A DNA stretch of 64,000 bases from Synechococcales cyanobacterium GL140_1_metabinner_5_sub (GTDB lineage: Bacteria; Cyanobacteriota; Cyanobacteriia; Cyanobacteriales; Chamaesiphonaceae): NCBI GenBank assembly GCA_025359065.1, contig JANYHM010000008.1:1-64000 (forward strand), in the 5' to 3' direction. Under the pieces are notes generated by a model that worked only from the letters and a program-made list of their open reading frames with translations, was not told the origin of the DNA and made no database searches. How positions within the stretch are numbered: position 1 is the stretch's first letter; each line of letters starts with the position of its first letter. This document shows, in pieces, positions 46,001-55,092 of this stretch. Both the position numbers and the translations under genes were made by a program.

Positions 46001-46146
46001 TCGATCCTGAGACTTGGAATGATGGCCGTAATAAAATCTTTGCGGTCTGGAAACGCAATGCGGTCATCGATTCCAATATTTTACAAGATATTCCCGCAAC
46101 ACCAATCCTTCGTGATATCAACAAAGTCCCGGCTGGAGTCAACTAA
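43060..46146 (+). CDS. CyRepA1-type plasmid replication protein (TOPRIM primase-helicase)
   Basis: A 1028-residue protein with the make-up of cyanobacterial plasmid Rep proteins of the CyRepA1 group. Residues about 150-290 are a DUF3854/TOPRIM-like domain (LPIVICEGAKKTAALLSQGY, GLPGINSGY, DIFICFDYEVKPKT). From about 325 there is a P-loop helicase: Walker A GVKSAKGTGKTTALIPL, Walker B GIVILDEVEQSLWHL, and a distal motif TPTLGTGVSIDVDHFDRVYG. The C-terminal 300 residues are helical and basic. Such proteins start replication of cyanobacterial plasmids; here the gene sits among chromosomal housekeeping genes, so it may mark an integrated plasmid or element. No partition gene or integrase is seen beside it. 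Confidence 0.8.
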   Translation: MELSTLDPLHYAELVKDSGIAPGLASLNFRSITGETCYDYLFISPELPRNNAGQVTPGWLRRYTNCLEGGWWCAGLDPLAAWQPMEWGTFKPNKPKRSKENKRIKYEHPPQIATKLFCLRVDGATWQKVAQRYKQNLPKGISADTVEAAGFWQWVIEHKLPIVICEGAKKTAALLSQGYVAIGLPGINSGYRVSKDLAGNTIDRQLTAELAVFAEVKRDIFICFDYEVKPKTLDAVNRAIAHLGEVCQAQQCSVKVIRLTGPEKGVDDFLVAQGLAQFEKLAAAALDLETDLARTHPHHRLTYPVAVTLHQRYLQRLDFPTTGIAGVKSAKGTGKTTALIPLIEAARAENRPVLLLTHRIQLGRFLCERIGVNWINSSLDSGNNSAASLGLCLDSLWKLNPEHWLGGIVILDEVEQSLWHLLNSSTCKSKRLVILKTFQRLISQVVASGGLIIGQDADLSDISIDYLVKLAGCEIEPWLAVNEWQPETGWEVNFFDTPNPTALISQLEQDLLAGHKCYVSTDSRSGRYGSDTLDQYIRNQLQHLENQYTKTLVICSQTTNTPDHPAVDFASQINDRATEYDAVFVTPTLGTGVSIDVDHFDRVYGLFQGVIPDPEVRQALARVRANVPRYLWCTKRGVGMLGSGSNNYRTLAFWYQENYKESYALMCPSQAFDVDVPLIYDPVHLRAWSKFAARINASITLYRESIRAGLLLEGHQIINIDGDSEKEKLVELRQALVLAAKTDKDQAKKLMGEIFALQQQVGAKTKKHQLIKDQTKNIQQQAKQQAANAVANAPDIRSDQYQFLAGKRFLTDAERQQVNKYMLKQRYGVKVTADLKLKDEQGYYGQLMTHFYLSYHLQFASNDKLSQAFDSNNAEQQIFLPDINNYTLKIQGLVALGIPELLNLDRQFTLQDPDLAALQRMACLCSQHIKRAIGLNLSLDGKSAKQDSSIVIFGKFLGLLGLKLISIKTSGKGKKNKIYQIDPETWNDGRNKIFAVWKRNAVIDSNILQDIPATPILRDINKVPAGVN

Positions 46147-46158
46147 ATCACCCGCCGC

Positions 46159-46217
46159 AGATAACCTTTGCAGCGCAGCCAATCAACTTTCGGCGGTTGT
46201 GTGCATTGGAGTTATGC
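46159..46217 (-). repeat. Imperfect stem-loop, attC-like
   Basis: Nested pairing over about 60 bases: ATAAC/GTTAT (46161-46165 with 46211-46215), CCAAT/ATTGG (46179-46183 with 46205-46209) and CAAC/GTTG (46184-46187 with 46196-46199). On the minus strand this reads GCATAAC ... GTTATCT, directly downstream of the methyltransferase-like gene, the place and outline of an integron attC site. The arms are unequal (13 bases against 1 between outer and middle stem), which is not canonical. Confidence 0.3.
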
Positions 46218-46229
46218 CGCGATCACTTA

Positions 46230-46901
46230 TCAATTAATTTTCAACATTTGGTTCCCACCTTTTTGAAACTCATAAGCAACAGTTTCAACTTCTGCACTAT
46301 AACCTTTTTCAGATAAATCTTTCATCACCAGTTCAAGGTATGGAGATATCTCACCATTAAGTTTAAGTAATGGAAAAATTCTTATCTCCGAGGCAACTCG
46401 CAAGAGTTCATGAATTGAAGCTATATGAAAATCAAGGGGTAATTGCTCTGAATACAAGAAGAGTAAATGAGAACATACACACAGGTCAAACTGACTATCA
46501 GAAAAATTCAAGCTTGGCAAAGATTGATATAAATATCGTTCGGAAACTTTTCCTGCTCCATAATCTAATAAAAACTTCTCCATTGCGCCTAGACGAGCTT
46601 TGCCAAGTTCATCAGCATCTTGAAAGTTCTTCCAAATATAGTTGTGAGAATTTTGTTTTACTTGTGAAATGACTTGCTCATAAGTTGCTCGAACACGCTG
46701 CTCGATCTGTTCACCAGAAAATTGATAAACCGGATCAATAGATACGACAGAGTGTCCTAACTTAGTCATTTCGGCATTGAAGCTAGCTGGCCCATCACCG
46801 CAACCAAGCATTTTCGTGCTTAAATCTGTTTCTGACAGACTAAACATTGACTTGTATTCTTCCAGTGTTCTGCCCCAAGGGACAACTTCATCAAGCTTCA
46901 T
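46230..46901 (-). CDS. SAM-dependent methyltransferase-like protein
   Basis: A 223-residue protein with a class I methyltransferase outline: motif I MLGCGDGPASFNAEMTKLGH, the acidic end of strand 2 in VVSIDPVYQF, motif IV region FDLCVCSHLLFLY, and a late beta strand SEIRIFPLLKLNGE. The first 25 residues (LDEVVPWGRTLEEYKSMFSL) are typical of a subgroup whose substrate is not known. It lies convergent with the CyRepA1-type gene, 83 bp apart, with an attC-like fold in between. Codon use is more AT-rich than the neighbours, which hints at transfer. Confidence 0.7.
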   Translation of the reverse strand: MKLDEVVPWGRTLEEYKSMFSLSETDLSTKMLGCGDGPASFNAEMTKLGHSVVSIDPVYQFSGEQIEQRVRATYEQVISQVKQNSHNYIWKNFQDADELGKARLGAMEKFLLDYGAGKVSERYLYQSLPSLNFSDSQFDLCVCSHLLFLYSEQLPLDFHIASIHELLRVASEIRIFPLLKLNGEISPYLELVMKDLSEKGYSAEVETVAYEFQKGGNQMLKIN

Positions 46902-47158
46902 TTAAATTAACCTTAGATATCGCCTTCACAAAATTTCGAGCGGCATAGCGGTCATTATACAGAATTTTTCTGCATATCCACCCAAATCTGGGCAGATAAG
47001 TAGCAACGCTCAATTAAATATAAGATGAATCAACCTGAAACTTTTTCCTAGACTAAAGTCATTTTGCTTTAACCGGATGGTTATGCTGCTTCTTGTGGCT
47101 AACTCTCTCCTGCATCGATCGACCTTGCGCAGAGCCGTTTAGTAGTTGTTGGACTTAT

Positions 47159-48388
47159 TCATTGGGGCGGTGAACTATGACAAAAGCCACTATCCCACCA
47201 GATATTGTTGGAGCCAGAGGATTTACCATAGCTAGGATTAATGCCATATTTACTGCCTTCAGGATGTCCTAATACAGTAGAGACTGATTTATACATCTTA
47301 TTCACATTGAAACAGCGTGGATCGCAGTGCCCGTCAGGCAATCCATGATCCAGAGCAAAGTGAGTAGTAGTTTCAGGAAACTTACCAGCCAAGAAAGTTG
47401 CACGTAAATATTGCATTACCACATTGTCATACTGCACCTGAGTATATGGTGGATTCGAGAAAGGAATCAAATTACCGTTGCTGCCTGTACAACTATTTTG
47501 GTTGCCCCGATCGCTTTTAGCACCTACCTGTAAAATCTCGATCGGCACAGAGTTATTCACTCGCTGATTGCGAGTATTAAAATAATTTCTCGCCGCGCCA
47601 CAAGCTGCCCCTAAATCACTAGAAAGAGCGATCGACTTATTGCCGCCCTCATAAATATTGCAAATTGTTTCAGCGGTCCAAGTCCCCGCAGTAAAAATCT
47701 TACTGCTACTTTCTAGCTGAGCAACCGCCTTTTTTTGCTCTTTGGCAATTTCATCTGGCTGTAAACTCAAATTACCCAAAGCCCGATCTAATCCTTGTCT
47801 GCGCCCAGCAGAATTAGTCGATCGCCAAATCCGCCGAAACAGATCCTCTCGCCGACTTTGGTTTAATACATCTGAGGCTTTTTCAAATTCGGTAGTAGTA
47901 GGGCGACGCAGCTCATAAAAGTTGGGGCGTGCCACAATTGCACTGCTGCTCCGAGGTGCATAGATACTCACCCCTAGACCCAATGGGCCTCTACCTTCAA
48001 ATCGCTCTTTCTCTAGGCGAGCCGGGGGCAAAATTACGGCAGTGTCATGAAGAATGAAGCGCGGATTGCCGGGAGGAGAGAAGGGCGAAATGGTGCTGAT
48101 GTTTTTCGATCGTAAAAAGCTTTCTAGGCGAGTACGTTCATTGGGAGCCAATGCTCGACCAGCGTAATTGGTGCTACCTTGGGCGATTAACGTTTCTGCT
48201 GTTGAGGTGACTTCTGAAAAATTCGCTGGTTCCAAGTCGGATGAAATTAATGGTTCAGCGATCGGCGCGATCTTGGCTGATGTTAATGGCGGTGGGTCTA
48301 AGGGGCTGTAAGCCAGAGACTTTTGGGTGATGGCGACAGTGGCTGTGAAAATGACAAGGAACAGAAGAGCAATGGTACGAAAAAACAT
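47159..48388 (-). CDS. Secreted protein of unknown function, amidase-like motifs
   Basis: A 409-residue protein with a signal peptide (MFFRTIALLFLVIFTATVAI). ATG 48388 is chosen because it starts the signal peptide; a longer frame to 48475 lacks a ribosome site. Two stretches suggest an enzyme: PRFILHDTAVILPP (residues about 100-113), like the His-containing strand of amidase-type hydrolases, and ALDHGLPDGHCDPRCFN near residue 350, rich in His, Cys and Asp. Six or more cysteines occur in the second half, consistent with disulfides outside the cytosol. I do not recognise the family. It is divergent from aroB. Confidence 0.6.
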   Translation of the reverse strand: MFFRTIALLFLVIFTATVAITQKSLAYSPLDPPPLTSAKIAPIAEPLISSDLEPANFSEVTSTAETLIAQGSTNYAGRALAPNERTRLESFLRSKNISTISPFSPPGNPRFILHDTAVILPPARLEKERFEGRGPLGLGVSIYAPRSSSAIVARPNFYELRRPTTTEFEKASDVLNQSRREDLFRRIWRSTNSAGRRQGLDRALGNLSLQPDEIAKEQKKAVAQLESSSKIFTAGTWTAETICNIYEGGNKSIALSSDLGAACGAARNYFNTRNQRVNNSVPIEILQVGAKSDRGNQNSCTGSNGNLIPFSNPPYTQVQYDNVVMQYLRATFLAGKFPETTTHFALDHGLPDGHCDPRCFNVNKMYKSVSTVLGHPEGSKYGINPSYGKSSGSNNIWWDSGFCHSSPPQ

Positions 48389-48599
48389 AATTGGGTTTCT
48401 AGCTGGTAGGTCTGGTCTGGAGATGCTCAAAATAAGTATTATTTGAATATAATTCCAGAAAAGTCGATCAATCACAATAGCAGGGTCAACAACCTGGAAT
48501 CGAATAAGCCAGGGACGCTCCCTACATTAGCTTGTTCCTGAAGATCCTTTGGCATGGCCTATCGATTACTATGTAAACCTAGTCAATTTTATTAGCACC

Positions 48600-49691
48600 A
48601 TGGAAGTCACGATTCCCGTCGAGTTACCCACCAGCCGTTACAGCGTGGTCATTCAGCCTCAAGGATTACAGCATTTGGGCGAAAAATGCCGCCAGCTCAA
48701 GCTGGGCGAAAAAATCATCGTGGTTTCTAACCCCATCATTTTTGAGCATTACGGCACCACAGTTGTCGAATCTCTGTCGGCAGAGGGATTCCAGGTTAGT
48801 ACCTGCATCTTGCCCGCTGGTGAACAATATAAAAACTTTGACTCTCTGCAAAAAATCTATGACGCGGCGATCGATCAACAGCTAGAAAGATCTTCGACCC
48901 TGTTAGCTTTAGGCGGTGGTGTGATTGGCGATATGACAGGCTTCGCCGCTTCTTCTTGGCTGCGCGGTATCAACTTTATTCAAGTACCCACCAGCCTATT
49001 GGCCATGGTAGATGCTGCGATCGGCGGCAAAACTGGCATCAATCATCCACGGGGCAAAAACCTGATTGGAGCCTTCTATCAACCCGGGCTGGTGATGATC
49101 GATCCAGAGGTGTTACAGACTTTGCCCACGCGAGAATTCCGGGCGGGGATGGCTGAGGTAATTAAGTATGGCATTATTTGGGATGCTGAGCTGTTGGCCA
49201 TGTTAGAAAAAGCCGAGCAGCTAGATACGCTCGCTGGACTAGACATGCAGCTAGTCAGCGAAATTTTGCGCCGTTCGGCGCAAGCAAAAGTTGACGTAGT
49301 CAGCCAAGATGAAAAGGAAGCCGGTCTGAGAGCGATTTTGAACTACGGTCATACCATTGGTCATGCTGTAGAAAGCCTCACTGGTTACAAAGTAGTCAAC
49401 CATGGCGAAGCGGTGGCGATCGGGATGGTCGCAGCGGGCAAGCTAGCGGTGGCTGCCCAGATGTGGAGTCAGGCCGATACCGATCGACAAGATGCCGTAA
49501 TTCAAAAAACCGGGTTGCCCACGAAGCTCCCGACAGGCATGGATATTGATCAAATTGTGGCCGCCCTCTTTTTAGACAAAAAAGTACAGGCTGGCCGAGT
49601 GCGCTTTGTGATTCCTACTAAAATTGGTCACGCCACTGTGACTGACGCGATCGCCAATACTTTAGTGGCTGATATCTTAACCGGCATGTAG
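48600..49691 (+). CDS. aroB: 3-dehydroquinate synthase
   Basis: Second enzyme of the shikimate pathway, using NAD and Zn. A 363-residue protein starting [20 protein letters not shown]. Motifs: NAD loop [40 protein letters not shown], and the zinc ligands in [12 protein letters not shown] (Glu), [12 protein letters not shown] (His) and [10 protein letters not shown] (His). Length is normal. ATG 48600 matches the family; a TTG 17 codons upstream is in frame but unlikely. The CHASE2 kinase gene follows 33 bp later. Confidence 0.95.
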   Translation: MEVTIPVELPTSRYSVVIQPQGLQHLGEKCRQLKLGEKIIVVSNPIIFEHYGTTVVESLSAEGFQVSTCILPAGEQYKNFDSLQKIYDAAIDQQLERSSTLLALGGGVIGDMTGFAASSWLRGINFIQVPTSLLAMVDAAIGGKTGINHPRGKNLIGAFYQPGLVMIDPEVLQTLPTREFRAGMAEVIKYGIIWDAELLAMLEKAEQLDTLAGLDMQLVSEILRRSAQAKVDVVSQDEKEAGLRAILNYGHTIGHAVESLTGYKVVNHGEAVAIGMVAAGKLAVAAQMWSQADTDRQDAVIQKTGLPTKLPTGMDIDQIVAALFLDKKVQAGRVRFVIPTKIGHATVTDAIANTLVADILTGM

Positions 49692-49724
49692 CTATTCTAT
49701 TCATCCATCAGTAACCAAACCACC

Positions 49725-52700
49725 GTGAAGCAACCAACTGCGGGCAAACTACCAAAATTTCTGGCTAGCACCATTAAATCTAGCTGGCGATGGTTGCCCG
49801 GATCGATCGCGGCGGGAGTGGTAATTTTGTTGTTTGAGTTGGGAGCATGGCAGCAGTTTGAGTTTATTGCTTACCGTCAACTGTTCCGAATGCGCGGGGA
49901 GCAAGCTTTAGATTCCCGGATCGTAACTATCTCGATTGATGATGACAGCGTCGATCGGCTAGGAGCTATTCCTTGGCCACACCAGCAGTATGTAGACCTA
50001 TTGAAAAAGCTACAGCCGTCTAAACCAGCGGTTATAGCTATCACTTTCCCGATTAGTGAGAAGAGTGAAGTAGATACAGTTTTGACCGAAGAAATAAAAA
50101 AATCAACGGTGGTTTTAGCCGATGATTGGCAAACCAGAGATTTACCAATGTTGTCTAACGCTAAACTGCGACAGGCAGCGACACAAGTTGGTCATGTGCG
50201 TCAGATGGAAGACAGTGATGGTTTAGTGCGATCAGTACAGCTTTTTCAGCAAAATGATGTGGCTTTTGGCTTAGCAGTAGTCCGAGCCAGTAAACTTACT
50301 ACACCTGGTCCTGATTATCCCCAGGATCTGTGGGTAAACTGGCGACAGGCTGCACCCAGAATTCCTAACTATTCTTTTGCTCAAGTTCTAGATCCTAAAT
50401 TTAATGCCACCAAACTAAGTGGCAAAATCTTGATTGTGGGGATCACGGCGCAGGGAATTGATCGGATGGGGACACCCTTCGATCGCTATAGTAGTGCCAA
50501 TGGCATTCATCTCCAAGCCACCATTATTGATAATTTGCTGCGTCATCGGGGGTTGCAAACTTTACCCAAGTGGCTATTGCTATTGTCGTTAGTAACAATT
50601 AGCCATCTTTTAAGCTGGCGATTGAGCTACTACGGCCAAGGTCGTCGTCTGTTAGTAGTTGTCTTAGCAACAGGTGGTTGGCTGCTGTTGGCCGTGGGCA
50701 GTTTGTATCTGAATTTATTGCTGTGGGTAGCCACGCCTCTAATTTTGATTGGAATGACTGGGGTGGGAGTGGCTTTTAGTGAAAAAATGTATATTGATGC
50801 CTCGATCGATCGGCAGATTCTTCAGCTCTGGCGCGCTCACCAAGTAGATCTAATTTCGCAGCAAAACTCACCGGCTATTTCGCCAGATTTACCATCGTTT
50901 AGTAAGGTGGCGAAGTTAGCTTCCTTGGCCGAAAACTTTGGCCGTGCCCAGTCTGCCCGCGCAGCGATTACCCACAGTTTATCTCTAGGACTTTTAGCAG
51001 TAGAACTGGACGGTCAAATTTGGTTCTGTAACTCGGTTGCTGCCCGATTGGTACAAACAAGCGTAGGAGAAAACATCGATCGGTGCTTGGTGCCTCAATG
51101 GCTCAGTCGCGGTGAATGGGATGCCAATGTGCATCAGATTCAAAGTGGTAACTATGTGGCGATCAAAGAAGTTCAACAAGGTGAACAGTTTTTTAGCCTG
51201 CGCATGGAGCCATTACTCGATTGGCGGGTGCTACAAAGTGACTTTGGCACTGAATCTCAGGAGCCAACCGAGAACACCCCCATTTCTGGAATATTATTGG
51301 TAGTCGAAGATGTGACTTCTAGTAAACACATGCAGTCACTTATTTTGGATCTAGAAATTCAGCGTCGCCAAGAATTAACTAAGCAAAATATCGCTCTTGA
51401 TAAAGCCCGTCAGTTAGCAGAAGCCGCTGCCAGTATTAAGAGTGCTTTTTTAGCTAATATGAGCCATGAAATTCGCACGCCGATGAATGCAGTGGTAGGG
51501 TTAACTAATTTATTGCTAGATACACCCTTAAATAGTGACCAAGAAGATTTTGTATCTATGATTAAAGTCAGTGCCGATCATCTGCTGAAAATTATTAATG
51601 AGATCTTAGATTTTTCTAAGTTAGAATCTGGCGAAATGCAGTTAGAATCAATCAAGTTTGATCTCAAGGAACTGATTGAACAAGTTGTTGAAATCTTGGC
51701 GAATCGTGCCCACAGCAAAGAGTTGAACCTGAGCTATTGGATCGAAACTCACACCCCACGTTTGGTTAAGGGTGATCCGACTCGGTTGCAACAGGTATTA
51801 ACTAACCTTATTGGCAATGCCATTAAGTTTACTAATCAGGGTGGGGTGACAGTAGATGTGCAGCCAATATTTTGTGGCACGACTAACACCACTATTAGAA
51901 TTACAGTGACAGATACCGGAATTGGTATCTCACCCGAAAACCAACAAAAGCTATTTCAGTCTTTCTCTCAGGCAGATGCTTCCACTACTCGCCAATATGG
52001 GGGGACTGGTTTGGGATTGGCCATTTGTCAGCGGTTAATAGACTTAATGGGAGGAAAGATTGGAGTGGATAGTCAGCCCGGGGCAGGCTCAGCGTTTTGG
52101 ATTGAAGTAGATCTGCTGACCTTATCGGTGCCGGTAAGTATGTCGATTCCTGCTCTACGGGGAGTATCGCTATCAATTTTTGATGATTGGCCACATCGGT
52201 CAGCGGCACTCACCAAGGTAGTAGAAGAATGGGGAATGCGGGTGATTGATGATAGCGAAAGACCGCAATTGGCTTTGGTGGACTGGAGTATGGGCACAAA
52301 TCAAGAGATTGTTGATTTATTAGTACAGCGAAAGGTGCCCACCATTGTCATGACTACTTTCGATCGCTATGAGTCGGCTCATGCCAAGCTAGGTGAAAAA
52401 GTAAGCTATATTTTTAAGCCAATTAAGTCCAGTCGTTTAGCAACTCTTTGCCAGGAAATGGTGCTACCGGTTGATCAACGTGAGGTTGACAAAAGCAGTG
52501 CTGCCGCTACTTCTACTCCCTACCCAATATCCATTAAGGAAAATCGTCAAATTCTGTTGGCCGAAGATAATTTGATTAATCAAAAGGTGGCGCTGCGTCA
52601 GTTAGCGAAGCTGGGGTATCAGGTAGATGTGGCTGGGAATGGTCAAGAAGTTCTAGAAAAACTGAACCAGAAGCACTATGACATGATTTTAATGGATTGT

Positions 52701-52943
52701 CATATGCCGGTTCTGGATGGCTACGAAACTACAATCTTGATTCGTCGCTTGCCCGATAAACGTCGGAGTACAGTGATTGTGGCACTCACGGCCAGCGCGA
52801 TGAAAGCCGATTTAGAGCAGGCGATCGCCTCCGGCATGAATGATTTCTTGTCTAAACCGGTGAAAATTGAGCAGTTGCAGCAGACGATCGAGGGCTGGCT
52901 CAGTGAAGATTTCAAAGTTAAGAGCAAGCTGCTGGATGCTTAA
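49725..52943 (+). CDS. CHASE2-domain hybrid histidine kinase
   Basis: A 1072-residue membrane sensor, GTG start. One N-terminal membrane segment, a periplasmic CHASE2 domain (about 60-280, IVTISIDDDSVDRLGAIPWP), three more membrane segments (about 282-355), a PAS-like region (about 420-530, SLGLLAVELDGQIWFCNSVA), a coiled coil, HisKA ([19 protein letters not shown], about 580), HATPase ([13 protein letters not shown]), a degenerate receiver (about 800-915) and a full C-terminal receiver (MILMDCHMPVLDGYE). CHASE2 ligands are unknown. Its stop abuts the ispH stop with no spacer. Confidence 0.92.
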   Translation: MKQPTAGKLPKFLASTIKSSWRWLPGSIAAGVVILLFELGAWQQFEFIAYRQLFRMRGEQALDSRIVTISIDDDSVDRLGAIPWPHQQYVDLLKKLQPSKPAVIAITFPISEKSEVDTVLTEEIKKSTVVLADDWQTRDLPMLSNAKLRQAATQVGHVRQMEDSDGLVRSVQLFQQNDVAFGLAVVRASKLTTPGPDYPQDLWVNWRQAAPRIPNYSFAQVLDPKFNATKLSGKILIVGITAQGIDRMGTPFDRYSSANGIHLQATIIDNLLRHRGLQTLPKWLLLLSLVTISHLLSWRLSYYGQGRRLLVVVLATGGWLLLAVGSLYLNLLLWVATPLILIGMTGVGVAFSEKMYIDASIDRQILQLWRAHQVDLISQQNSPAISPDLPSFSKVAKLASLAENFGRAQSARAAITHSLSLGLLAVELDGQIWFCNSVAARLVQTSVGENIDRCLVPQWLSRGEWDANVHQIQSGNYVAIKEVQQGEQFFSLRMEPLLDWRVLQSDFGTESQEPTENTPISGILLVVEDVTSSKHMQSLILDLEIQRRQELTKQNIALDKARQLAEAAASIKSAFLANMSHEIRTPMNAVVGLTNLLLDTPLNSDQEDFVSMIKVSADHLLKIINEILDFSKLESGEMQLESIKFDLKELIEQVVEILANRAHSKELNLSYWIETHTPRLVKGDPTRLQQVLTNLIGNAIKFTNQGGVTVDVQPIFCGTTNTTIRITVTDTGIGISPENQQKLFQSFSQADASTTRQYGGTGLGLAICQRLIDLMGGKIGVDSQPGAGSAFWIEVDLLTLSVPVSMSIPALRGVSLSIFDDWPHRSAALTKVVEEWGMRVIDDSERPQLALVDWSMGTNQEIVDLLVQRKVPTIVMTTFDRYESAHAKLGEKVSYIFKPIKSSRLATLCQEMVLPVDQREVDKSSAAATSTPYPISIKENRQILLAEDNLINQKVALRQLAKLGYQVDVAGNGQEVLEKLNQKHYDMILMDCHMPVLDGYETTILIRRLPDKRRSTVIVALTASAMKADLEQAIASGMNDFLSKPVKIEQLQQTIEGWLSEDFKVKSKLLDA

Positions 52944-54137
52944 CTAGCCCTTAGCAGCGAAAATCTTTTCGATGACTTCTTCTACTACTTTGTCAGGAGT
53001 AGAGGCTCCCGAGGTGATACCGACGGTAATTTGGCCAGCCGGAAGCCAGTTGTCACTAATTATTAGATCTTGTTTGAGGGGTTTGTGTTCTAAGCGGTAG
53101 TCAGCCAAGATGCGATCGGCGCTGTCGATATGGTAGGAGGGAATGGTGCGATCGATCGAGATTTCTTGGAGGTGGGTGGTGTTAGAGGAGTTGAAGCCCC
53201 CAATGACCATCATCAAGTCAATCTTTTCTTTGACAAGCTGGAACATGGCATCTTGGCGCTCTTGGGTGGCATCACAGATGGTGTTGAAGCTGAGGAAGTG
53301 ATCGTTAATTTCTACTGGGTTGTATTTGCGCAGCATGGTGAGCTGAAAGAGTTTGCCGATTTCTTCGGTTTCAGTTTTCAGCATGGTGGTTTGGTTGGCG
53401 ATGCCGACGCGCTCTAAGTCCATATTAGGGTCAAAGCCTGCCGAGCAGGCATTACTGAATTTAGTAAGAAATTCTTGTTTGTCGCCGCCGTTCAAAATAT
53501 AATCGCAAACATATTTGGCTTCTGCCATGTTCAGGACTACCAAATATTTATTGGCAAACGAAATTGTAGCTACGGTTTCTTCGTGTTTGTATTGGCCATG
53601 GACGATCGAAGTATGGTCATTCTTTTTGTGCTTTTCGACGGTATTCCAGACTTTAGAAACCCAGGGACAGGTAGTGTCCACAATGGTGCAGCCCTTGTCA
53701 TTCAGTAACTGCATTTCTTGCACGCTGGCTCCAAATGCCGGTAATATCACTACATCTTTTTCCCTAACCACGCCAAAGTTTTTTTCGCCCTGCTGAACTT
53801 CAATAAAGCCCACGTTCATTTCTTTTAAGCGCTGGTTCACTGAAGGGTTATGGATAATTTCGTTAGTAATCCAGATATCTTGGCTGGGGAAGTGCTGGCG
53901 GGTTTCGTAGGCCATGGCGACGGCGCGCTCTACGCCCCAACAAAAGCCGAAAGATTCGGCGAGCTTAATGGTGACGTTGCCTTGGGTGAGGGTGTAATTG
54001 TTGGCGCGAATTTGTTGAATCAGGTCGCTCTGGTACTCCGATTCTAGCGCCACATTGACTTCTGCTTGGTGGCCAAAGCCTTTGCGATGGTAGTTTTCGG
54101 AGTGGTTGAGCGATCGCTTAAATGCTTTGGTATCCAT
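52944..54137 (-). CDS. ispH: 4-hydroxy-3-methylbut-2-enyl diphosphate reductase
   Basis: Last step of the MEP isoprenoid pathway, giving IPP and DMAPP; needed for chlorophyll, carotenoids and quinones. A 397-residue enzyme of the long cyanobacterial/plant type. The iron-sulfur cysteines lie in [30 protein letters not shown] and [15 protein letters not shown]. The substrate motif is [14 protein letters not shown]. The first 50 residues form the extension found in this group. It converges exactly on the hybrid-kinase gene, the two stop codons being adjacent. Confidence 0.95.
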   Translation of the reverse strand: MDTKAFKRSLNHSENYHRKGFGHQAEVNVALESEYQSDLIQQIRANNYTLTQGNVTIKLAESFGFCWGVERAVAMAYETRQHFPSQDIWITNEIIHNPSVNQRLKEMNVGFIEVQQGEKNFGVVREKDVVILPAFGASVQEMQLLNDKGCTIVDTTCPWVSKVWNTVEKHKKNDHTSIVHGQYKHEETVATISFANKYLVVLNMAEAKYVCDYILNGGDKQEFLTKFSNACSAGFDPNMDLERVGIANQTTMLKTETEEIGKLFQLTMLRKYNPVEINDHFLSFNTICDATQERQDAMFQLVKEKIDLMMVIGGFNSSNTTHLQEISIDRTIPSYHIDSADRILADYRLEHKPLKQDLIISDNWLPAGQITVGITSGASTPDKVVEEVIEKIFAAKG

Positions 54138-54234
54138 GTTTTTTGGCTATGGTGGTGGCTGCTGACGCAGGCAGGAGGTGGTGCTTACCTTTTACTTTAG
54201 CAGAAGGCGATCGAAATCTGTATCGGCAGGCTCT

Positions 54235-54936
54235 TCAAGTGTAAACAACACAGCTAAAAATACCCACCAAACTGCCTTGCTTCGTTAGTCCTACAGCTAA
54301 TCTGGGCAGAACGCAGCCTCCATTATATAAATCAATGCCTCTGGCATGTTCCTTGTCATAATCGGTATCTACAGCAACATATACCGCATTATGTAACCCC
54401 CGGCTCTCAAACCATGCGGCCAGACTTTTCCAAGATTTAATTGCCCGATCACACTCATCTTCCATCCCCTGGCTATCAACACATGCCAGCCACCAATCTT
54501 TAGGCTGCTCTGCTAGTGATGCAATTGTAATTTTGGCATCAGGATAAATAGCTCCACCAAAAGCCGATCGAATTACCTCCTCTGTTACCAAGGCAGAAAT
54601 CTCTTGTCCTTCGTTAGCAACCACATAAAATGGTGAAAACCCATGTTCGCCCTCATCGCCAAGGTTGATGAATTGACCCTCCATAATAAAGGCCGCTTCT
54701 TGAGCAAGCTGCTGACACAGCTCTATTTCGGCTGGATGATGCTGGTGCTGGAGTGTTTCTCCGGCTCGACCGATCGACCCGCAGGAATAAACTATAGTTT
54801 TGCGAGAAATCAGATTCCAAACCCACTCATTTTCTGGGTCACGGTCTTCCATGCCATAAGTTTCAGTGCATTCTACCAGTATTGCTAATTTCTCTGAATC
54901 TAATATGCAATCTTGAATCATCATCATTTTGACCAA
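54235..54936 (-). CDS. Protein of unknown function, acidic, cytosolic
   Basis: A 233-residue acidic protein without signal peptide or membrane segment. Several ATGs stand at the start (codons 1, 4, 5 and 6: MVKMMMIQ), so the exact start is open. Recognisable stretches: LISRKTIVYSCGSIGRAGET, GDEGEHGFSPFYVVANEGQE, ESRGLHNAVYVAVDTDYDKE. No catalytic or binding motif is known to me. It is divergent from the Ser/Thr kinase gene. Confidence 0.6.
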   Translation of the reverse strand: MVKMMMIQDCILDSEKLAILVECTETYGMEDRDPENEWVWNLISRKTIVYSCGSIGRAGETLQHQHHPAEIELCQQLAQEAAFIMEGQFINLGDEGEHGFSPFYVVANEGQEISALVTEEVIRSAFGGAIYPDAKITIASLAEQPKDWWLACVDSQGMEDECDRAIKSWKSLAAWFESRGLHNAVYVAVDTDYDKEHARGIDLYNGGCVLPRLAVGLTKQGSLVGIFSCVVYT

Positions 54937-55092
54937 CTTAGAGTCATCATTTTAGCCCATAGATTTTCTAAAAATTCGCGACATAATAGATCTTAAACTT
55001 TGTGGAATTTTGCAGCGGTCAAACTGGCCAATGGTAGAATCTATCACAGTAACAATTTCTCAGAGAAAAGCCCATAATCCGCCAGCAAACCC

